Source of the DNA: Rhodoferax sp. | GTDB taxonomy: Bacteria; Pseudomonadota; Gammaproteobacteria; Burkholderiales; Burkholderiaceae_C | Reading direction: 5' to 3' | Length of the DNA stretch: 9,679 bases | Assembly: GCA_028292305.1 (NCBI GenBank) | Contig: JAQGMQ010000288.1 | Span: forward strand, 1 to 9,679 | Part shown: in pieces, positions 5,960 to 9,679 of the stretch | Layout of the letters: every line of letters begins with the position of its first letter | Position numbering within the stretch: position 1 is the first letter of the stretch | Notes under the pieces: generated by a model | Database searches by the model: none | The model's input: only the letters and a program-made list of their open reading frames with translations | What the model was told of the DNA's origin: nothing | Position numbers and translations under genes: made by a program

Positions 5960-6931
5960 ATGTCGACCTTCCTCGCCCGAACCTGCCTGCTTGCGTTCAC
6001 CATCGCGGCCCTGCTCGGGGGCTGCGGTGGCGGGTCGGGCGACATCCTGCGCCTGCGAATCGATGGCGCCGTCGACCGGCCCACCGCGGCGTCGCTGGGC
6101 GACCTTCAGGCTCAGCCGTCGGTGACGCAGACGGTCACGTTCAACAGTGGCACCACGCCGCAGACCCACACCTACACCGGCGCGAACCTGTGGGCGCTGC
6201 TCAACAGTGTCGGCCTGCAGACCGACGCGTCGCGCAAGAACGACTTGCTCAACCGCTATGTGCTGGCGACCGGTGCGGATGGCTACCGCTCGGTGTTCTC
6301 GCTCGGCGAATTGAACCCCGAGTTCGGCAACAAGCCGAGCCTGGTGGCTTATGCCGAAACGCTCAACGGCGGGTCGTCGAACCTGACCGATGTGGACGGT
6401 CCGTTTCGCGTCACCGCGCCCGGTGACGTCAAGGGCGGCCGTTATGTTTCGAACCTGCAGCGGCTGGAAGTGCGGCCTTCGGGCTCGGCAGTGGCGGGCA
6501 CGGGCGGCGGGGTGTCACCGTCGTTCGCGGTGTCGGGCGCCGTCAACACCCCGATGATTTTCGACCTGGCGGCGCTGCAGAAGCTGCCCGTGGTGAGCCA
6601 GACCGTGGGCGGCAGCGTCTACACCGGGGCCAACCTCTGGGCCTTGCTGAACACCACCACCGGCATCAAGACGGACGCGGCCGTGAAGAACGCCACGCTG
6701 GGCATGTACGCCGTGGCCACCGGCAGCGACGGCTACAAGGCGCTGGTGGCGCTGGGCGAGATCGATCCCGGCTTCGGCAACCGCCAGGTGCTGGTCGCCT
6801 ATAGCGTCAACGGCGCGGCGCTGGGCGGCACCGGCGTTGCACGGATGGTGGTGCCTGGTGACAACAAGGCGTCGCGGTCGGTGTCGAATCTGGTGAGCCT
6901 GGAAGTGTTCACCGCGCTGCCGGCGCCCTGA
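5960..6931 (+). CDS. Lipoprotein with two tandem molybdopterin-binding-type folds and no cofactor cysteine, 323 aa
   Basis: The N-terminus is a lipoprotein signal with lipobox L19-G20-G21-C22. The residue after Cys is Gly, so outer-membrane sorting is likely. Two homologous domains follow, about 30-172 and 188-317, joined by a Gly/Ser-rich linker (173-187). Each carries the same motif series: YTGANLWALLN (72-82 and 221-231), an ATGxDGY stretch (103-109 and 253-259), xLGEL/IxPxFGN (115-124 and 265-274), and a PGD-K-xR-VSNLxxLEV end (154-171, 299-316). This resembles the oxidoreductase molybdopterin-binding fold of the sulfite oxidase family. Sulfite oxidases bind molybdenum through a cysteine, but the mature protein has only the lipidated Cys22, so classical catalysis is unlikely. 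A pterin-binding, scaffold or structural role is possible. The start is secure: ACGGAG lies 5 bases upstream. It follows mop on the same strand, with its own likely promoter. Confidence 0.83.
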   Translation: MSTFLARTCLLAFTIAALLGGCGGGSGDILRLRIDGAVDRPTAASLGDLQAQPSVTQTVTFNSGTTPQTHTYTGANLWALLNSVGLQTDASRKNDLLNRYVLATGADGYRSVFSLGELNPEFGNKPSLVAYAETLNGGSSNLTDVDGPFRVTAPGDVKGGRYVSNLQRLEVRPSGSAVAGTGGGVSPSFAVSGAVNTPMIFDLAALQKLPVVSQTVGGSVYTGANLWALLNTTTGIKTDAAVKNATLGMYAVATGSDGYKALVALGEIDPGFGNRQVLVAYSVNGAALGGTGVARMVVPGDNKASRSVSNLVSLEVFTALPAP

Positions 6932-6953
6932 GTCGCGTTGCGCTGACAAGGCG

Positions 6954-7066
6954 GCGCGTGCCTGCCGGCCCGCAGGGCTAGGCAGCGCGTGCCTGCCGAC
7001 CCGCAGGGCTAGGCAGCGCGTGCCTGCCGGCCCGCAGGGCTAGGCAGCGCGTGCCTGCCGGCCCGC
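6954..7066 (+). repeat. 31-bp tandem repeat, 3.65 copies
   Basis: The 31-base unit begins GCGCGTGCCTGCCGGCCCGC and ends in GGGCTAGGCA. Copies run 6954-6984, 6985-7015 and 7016-7046, with a partial fourth at 7047-7066. Copy 2 differs by one base (A for G at 6999). Each unit contains TGCCT and AGGCA arms plus CCTGC/GCAGG, so it can fold into a small hairpin. The array starts 22 bases after the lipoprotein stop and lies before the alcohol dehydrogenase fragment. Copies abut without spacers, so it is not a CRISPR array. Confidence 0.9.
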
Positions 7067-7183
7067 GATGGCGTCCTACGCCACGAGTCGCCGCCGTGCG
7101 ACGGTGCCGGTCTGGCGGGCTTTGTATTTTGAAGGGTCGGACCTGGCTTCCGCCAGTGCAGTGTGTGGTCTTCGGCACTGCTC

Positions 7184-7684
7184 GGCTGCATGATCGAAAG
7201 CTGCCGCCATTGCCAGCCCTGCAAGCTCGGCGAACAGAACTATTGCGAAGGGCCCAACAGCTGGCTTGCCACCTACAACGGCCCGATGGTACCCAAGGCC
7301 AAAGCCCCTGAAGGCCAGAACATGTACGGCCTCGACAACACCTTTGGCGGCTATTCCGACACGCTCGTCGTCAACCAGGACTTCGTGCTGAAAATCCCTG
7401 CCGGGCTGAGCCCCGAGGTCGCGGCACCGATTCTCTGCGCGGGCGTCACCACCTATTCGCCGCTCAGGCACTGGAGCGTCAAATCCGGGCACAAGGTCGG
7501 CATCGTCGGCTTTGGCGGTCTGGGCAACATGGCGGCAAAACTGGCCAAGGCGATGGGGGCCGAAGTCACGGTGTTCACCACCACGTCGGAGAAGCTGCAT
7601 GAGATCGAAGCGCTCGGCTTCACCGGCGTGTTCGAGGGCGACGCGAAGGCGATGGAAGGCCTGAAGTCGCGCTTCGACTTCACC
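7184..7684 (+). pseudogene. Zinc alcohol dehydrogenase fragment (YahK/cinnamyl-alcohol type), both ends missing
   Basis: Starting at GCMIESC (7184) and running to RFDFT (7684), about 167 residues match the middle of NAD(P)-dependent zinc alcohol dehydrogenases of the YahK/cinnamyl-alcohol family. All four structural-zinc cysteines are present (C-x2-C-x2-C-x7-C in SCRHCQPCKLGEQNYC), as are LCAGVTTYSPLRHW and the Rossmann motif GFGGLGNMAAKLAKAMGAEV. The N-terminal part with the catalytic-zinc residues (CxxCHSD and GHE motifs) and about 130 C-terminal residues are absent. The frame is uninterrupted inside the fragment and stays open from a GTG at 7163 to 8236, but beyond 7684 it is only antisense to the acyl-CoA dehydrogenase. 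The 31-bp repeats lie to the left and the 3' end of the acyl-CoA dehydrogenase gene to the right. The fragment cannot form an active enzyme. It looks like a remnant left by deletion or recombination. Confidence 0.85.
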
Positions 7685-7705
7685 GCCAGCCAAGCCCTGG
7701 TGCAC

Positions 7706-8935
7706 CTAGGCGGTGGCGGCGGCCCGCCTGGCCAGCTCGATCTTGGCGATGGCGTTGCGGTGTACCTCGTCGGGTCCGTCGACGATGCGCACGGTGCGCT
7801 GGTGCGCATAGGCTTCGGCCAGCCAGAAGTCCTGGCTCACGCCGGCCGCGCCATGGGCCTGGATGGCCCAGTCCACCACCTTGCACGACATGTTGGGCGC
7901 GACCACCTTGATCATGGCGATCTCGGCGCGGGCGTCCTTGTTGCCCACGGTGTCCATCTTGTGCGCGGCGTTCAGGGTCAACAGCCGGGCCTGGTCGATG
8001 AGGCAGCGCGACTCGGCGATGCGCTCATGCCACACCGATTGCTCGGCCAGGGGCTTGCCGAAGGCCACGCGTGCGCGCAGGCGGTCGCACATCATCTCCA
8101 GCGCGCGTTCGGCCGCGCCGATGGAGCGCATGCAGTGGTGGATGCGCCCCGGCCCGAGCCGGCCCTGGGCGATCTCGAAGCCGCGGCCTTCGCCGAGCAG
8201 GATGCTGTCGACGGGCACCCGCACGTTGTCCAGTAGCACATCCATGTGGCCGTGCGGCGCGTCGTCATAACCGAACACCGACAGGTGGCGCTCCACGGTG
8301 ATGCCCGGCGCGTTGCGCGGCACCAGCACCATCGACTGCTGCGCATGGCGCGGGGCGTCGGGGTCGGTCTTGCCCATCACGATGAAGACCTGGCAATGCG
8401 GGCTGCCCGCGCCCGAAGAGAACCATTTTCGCCCGTTGATGACATAGTGGTCGCCTTCGCGGGCGATGGTGCACTGGATGTTGGTCGCGTCGGACGAGGC
8501 CACGGCCGGCTCGGTCATGAGGAAGGCGGAGCGGATCTCGCCGGCCAGCAGGGGTTCGAGCCAGCGGTCCTTCTGGGCCTCGGTGGCGTAGCGCTCCAGC
8601 GTCTCCATGTTGCCGGTGTCGGGCGCCGAGCAGTTGAAGACCTCGCCCGACCAGGACACGCGGCCCATGATTTCGCACAGCGGCGCGTAGTCGAGGTTCG
8701 AGATGCCGGGCACGCCGCGGTGTTCATGCGGCAGGAACAGGTTCCACAGGCCCTCCGCACGGGCCAGCGGCTTCAGCTCTTCGATCAGCGGTGAGACCTG
8801 CCAGGCGTTGCCCTGGCGGCGGAAGGCGTCCATCTCGCGGTAGTAGCGTTCCTCGTTGGGGTAGATGTGCTGGTCGAAGAACTGCTGCAGTCGCTGCAGC
8901 AGGTCGCGGGTCTTGGGGGAGGGTTCGGCGAACAT
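7706..8935 (-). CDS. Acyl-CoA dehydrogenase, ACAD10/11-like, 409 aa
   Basis: The FAD-dependent enzyme would oxidise an acyl-CoA at the alpha-beta bond and pass electrons to electron-transfer flavoprotein. The N-terminal helical domain opens MFAEPSPKTRDLLQRLQQFF. The flavin/substrate signature FLMTEPAVASSDATN is at 138-152, the beta domain holds NGRKWFSSGAG at 167-177, and the C-terminal helical domain holds RVAFGKPLAEQS (289-300), QAHGAAGVSQD (359-369) and VDGPDEVHR (385-393). D386 lies where other acyl-CoA dehydrogenases have the catalytic glutamate, as is usual in the ACAD10/11 group. The length is normal and no residue appears lost. The ATG at 8935 has AAAGGA 7 bases upstream. A TTG at 9022 would add 29 atypical residues and is rejected. 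No partner gene lies nearby, so the substrate is unknown. The stop lies about 20 bases from the alcohol dehydrogenase fragment. Confidence 0.92.
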   Translation of the reverse strand: MFAEPSPKTRDLLQRLQQFFDQHIYPNEERYYREMDAFRRQGNAWQVSPLIEELKPLARAEGLWNLFLPHEHRGVPGISNLDYAPLCEIMGRVSWSGEVFNCSAPDTGNMETLERYATEAQKDRWLEPLLAGEIRSAFLMTEPAVASSDATNIQCTIAREGDHYVINGRKWFSSGAGSPHCQVFIVMGKTDPDAPRHAQQSMVLVPRNAPGITVERHLSVFGYDDAPHGHMDVLLDNVRVPVDSILLGEGRGFEIAQGRLGPGRIHHCMRSIGAAERALEMMCDRLRARVAFGKPLAEQSVWHERIAESRCLIDQARLLTLNAAHKMDTVGNKDARAEIAMIKVVAPNMSCKVVDWAIQAHGAAGVSQDFWLAEAYAHQRTVRIVDGPDEVHRNAIAKIELARRAAATA

Positions 8936-9012
8936 GGCGAGTCCTTTGAATTGATGGCCCTGGCCACTTGCCGGGGACGTTCGAGATTGAAACACCGCGG
9001 CGGGGTGGGTGG

Positions 9013-9028
9013 CGTCGCTCAAGCGACG
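9013..9028. promoter_or_regulatory. Palindrome upstream of the acyl-CoA dehydrogenase
   Basis: CGTCGCT and AGCGACG form perfect 7-bp arms around CA, 78-93 bases upstream of the dehydrogenase ATG. It could be an operator (acyl-CoA dehydrogenase genes are often under TetR- or GntR-type control) or a hairpin in the mRNA leader. No adjacent regulator gene is visible. Confidence 0.4.
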
Positions 9029-9123
9029 GGCTGGGTTTTTGTCGCGGGCGGCGGCGGAGAGCCTACCGTATGGGGGGCGGTGGGGTGGAAGGGTTTGGTT
9101 CGGTTGTTCAGTCTGGTTGATTT

Positions 9124-9139
9124 GTCAACGTCTGTTGAC
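9124..9139. promoter_or_regulatory. GTCAAC-N4-GTTGAC inverted repeat with a consensus -35
   Basis: Perfect 6-bp arms (9124-9129, 9134-9139) are separated by GTCT. On the minus strand the left arm overlaps TTGACA, a perfect -35 hexamer facing the acyl-CoA dehydrogenase about 190 bases away. No good -10 hexamer follows at 16-18 bases, so the promoter part is weak, and the palindrome itself is clear. Confidence 0.3.
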
Positions 9140-9170
9140 GCCGCTGGCCGGGAATCGCCCCGGCGGGCGA

Positions 9171-9204
9171 CCTACTTTTCTTTGCTTCGCCAAAGAAACG
9201 TAGG
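9171..9204. repeat. 14-bp hairpin repeat (13 of 14 paired)
   Basis: CCTACTTTTCTTTG (9171-9184) and CAAAGAAACGTAGG (9191-9204) pair at 13 of 14 positions around a CTTCGC loop, giving one of the strongest hairpins in the window. It is flanked by GGCGACC copies (9166-9172 and 9217-9223). The block resembles a dispersed intergenic repeat of Comamonadaceae. Its T-rich arm could also act as a terminator for genes beyond the window. Confidence 0.7.
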
Positions 9205-9307
9205 CAAAAGAAAGGCGACCCGCAGTCTGGGACCCTGCGCTGCGCTACGGGCAAACCTGCGCTGGCGGGCGTCGGCGGGGGTCTGGCTAAACTCGCCTGC
9301 GGCTCAA

Positions 9308-9330
9308 ACAACGCCAGCCCTGATCCCGCC
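9308..9330 (+). repeat. Left arm of an inverted repeat framing the right-end element
   Basis: These 23 bases (starting ACAACGCCAGCCCTGATC) recur in inverted orientation at 9658-9679, the last 22 bases of the window, with one base missing in the second copy. The arms frame a 372-base unit that contains the REP-like pair at 9458-9561. The repeat probably continues past the window edge. Confidence 0.7.
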
Positions 9331-9457
9331 GACACCCACCATCGCAGGCCCAGCCAGGACGGGTGGGGGTCCGGGGCAGAATACCGCCGTCGCTGCGCTG
9401 GGCAACAGCCAACAGCCGAACAGCCGGCAACCGCCGCGGCTGGCGCCGCTGCCTTGT

Positions 9458-9561
9458 CCCCTCGCCCGCGTGCGGGAGAGGGCTAGGGTGAGGGTCGGTG
9501 TGGCGCGCAGGGACGTCAATCACCACCCTCACCCCAGCCCTCTCCCGCACGCGGGAGAGGG
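9458..9561. repeat. REP-like inverted pair, two 36-bp arms
   Basis: Bases 9458-9493 and 9526-9561 are inverted copies matching at 34 of 36 positions, with a 32-base spacer. Each arm also holds its own imperfect hairpin: CTCCCGC-AC-GCGGGAG in the right arm, and the same with one mismatch in the left. Two inverted REP-type units with nested stems are typical of bacterial interspersed mosaic elements. The GCGGGAGAGGG and CCCTCACCCCAGCCC wording is very common in intergenic repeats of GC-rich proteobacteria. Confidence 0.8.
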
Positions 9562-9657
9562 AGTAATACCGACGGTAGCCAGCGCAGCGAAGCGTCCGGT
9601 ATCCGGTTCCCTGAACCCTCCCCACCCCCTCTAAATGCGCCGAGGAGCGGAGGGTTT

Positions 9658-9679
9658 GGCGGATCAGGGCTGGCGTTGT
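9658..9679 (-). repeat. Right arm of the inverted repeat, cut by the window edge
   Basis: GGCGGATCAGGGCTGGCGTT and the two following bases are the inverted copy of 9308-9330 with one G fewer. Because the copy is still matching at the last base of the window, the true arm is probably longer. Confidence 0.7.

Larger units (their letters stand above)
8936..9679. other. 744-base gene-free region of palindromes and dispersed-repeat-like DNA
   Basis: I see no gene here. Open frames exist on both strands but have low-complexity Arg/Pro/Gly/Ala content, no start signals and no family match. The first part (8936-9140) is the acyl-CoA dehydrogenase upstream region with two palindromes. From about 9160 onward the DNA is a series of repeat-like blocks, including a stretch that reads GRPTFLCFAKE in one frame. 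I recall that as a translated intergenic repeat common in Comamonadaceae genomes. Individual elements are listed separately. Confidence 0.65.

Noticed and set aside
6954..7066. CRISPR array
   Set aside because: The 31-base copies abut directly with no unique spacers, and no cas gene is present.
7685..8236. C-terminal extension of the alcohol dehydrogenase fragment into a fusion protein
   Set aside because: Family similarity stops near 7684. The remaining frame is only the complement of the acyl-CoA dehydrogenase coding sequence.
8936..9022. Extended acyl-CoA dehydrogenase start at the TTG at 9022
   Set aside because: The added residues do not resemble the family, and the ATG at 8935 has a strong AAAGGA site at ideal spacing.
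9073..9097. Second G-quadruplex motif
   Set aside because: It has only three clear G runs of three or more with acceptable loops, so it does not meet the usual four-run pattern.
9287..9625. Open frames of 70-110 codons across the right-end repeats
   Set aside because: They translate palindromic REP-like DNA into Arg/Pro/His-rich strings (SRVRERAGVRV type), a well-known false gene call over such repeats.

Overview
The window is GC-rich DNA with dense coding on both strands. The protein repertoire (short Mop protein, tandem molybdopterin-fold lipoprotein, AraC_N-type regulator, GAF-GGDEF cyclase, ACAD10/11-like acyl-CoA dehydrogenase) and the repeat-laden intergenic DNA at the right end suggest a betaproteobacterium, most likely of the Comamonadaceae (Acidovorax/Variovorax/Hydrogenophaga type). 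This placement rests on recognising families and repeats by eye, not on a search. I see no rRNA, tRNA, CRISPR array, transposase or phage gene.

Layout. Bases 1-187 are the 3' end of a cardiolipin synthase-like gene, convergent with a small unknown helical protein (239-571, minus). A divergent promoter region separates that gene from a single-domain CheY-like receiver (805-1176, plus). The receiver converges on a GAF-GGDEF diguanylate cyclase (1283-2368, minus) that has an intact active site and inhibitory site. A perfect 11-bp inverted repeat lies just upstream of the cyclase. Next, on the minus strand, come an aldo/keto reductase (2491-3422) with a frameshift and two missing catalytic residues, and an AraC-family regulator (3653-4618). 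A G-quadruplex-type G tract lies upstream of the regulator. A TsaA/TrmO-family gene (4816-5328, minus) is divergent from a molbindin-type Mop gene (5523-5732, plus). The Mop gene is followed by a lipoprotein (5960-6931, plus) built from two molybdopterin-binding-type folds that have no cofactor cysteine.

The right third looks rearranged. It holds 3.65 copies of a 31-bp tandem repeat (6954-7066), then an internal fragment of a zinc alcohol dehydrogenase with both ends missing (about 7184-7684). That fragment abuts the 3' end of an intact acyl-CoA dehydrogenase (7706-8935, minus). From 8936 to the end there is no gene, only palindromes and dispersed-repeat-like elements: a hairpin repeat (9171-9204), a REP-like inverted pair (9458-9561), and a 22-23 bp inverted repeat framing 9308-9679 that runs off the window.

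How the genes fit together. Three themes can be supported: phosphorelay plus c-di-GMP signalling (receiver and cyclase), a regulator with a decaying reductase neighbour (AraC and AKR), and a molybdenum/molybdopterin theme (Mop and the two-domain lipoprotein). I found no convincing new multi-gene system. The most unusual items are the cysteine-free tandem molybdopterin-fold lipoprotein beside mop, the degenerate AKR, and the repeat/gene-fragment mosaic at the right end.
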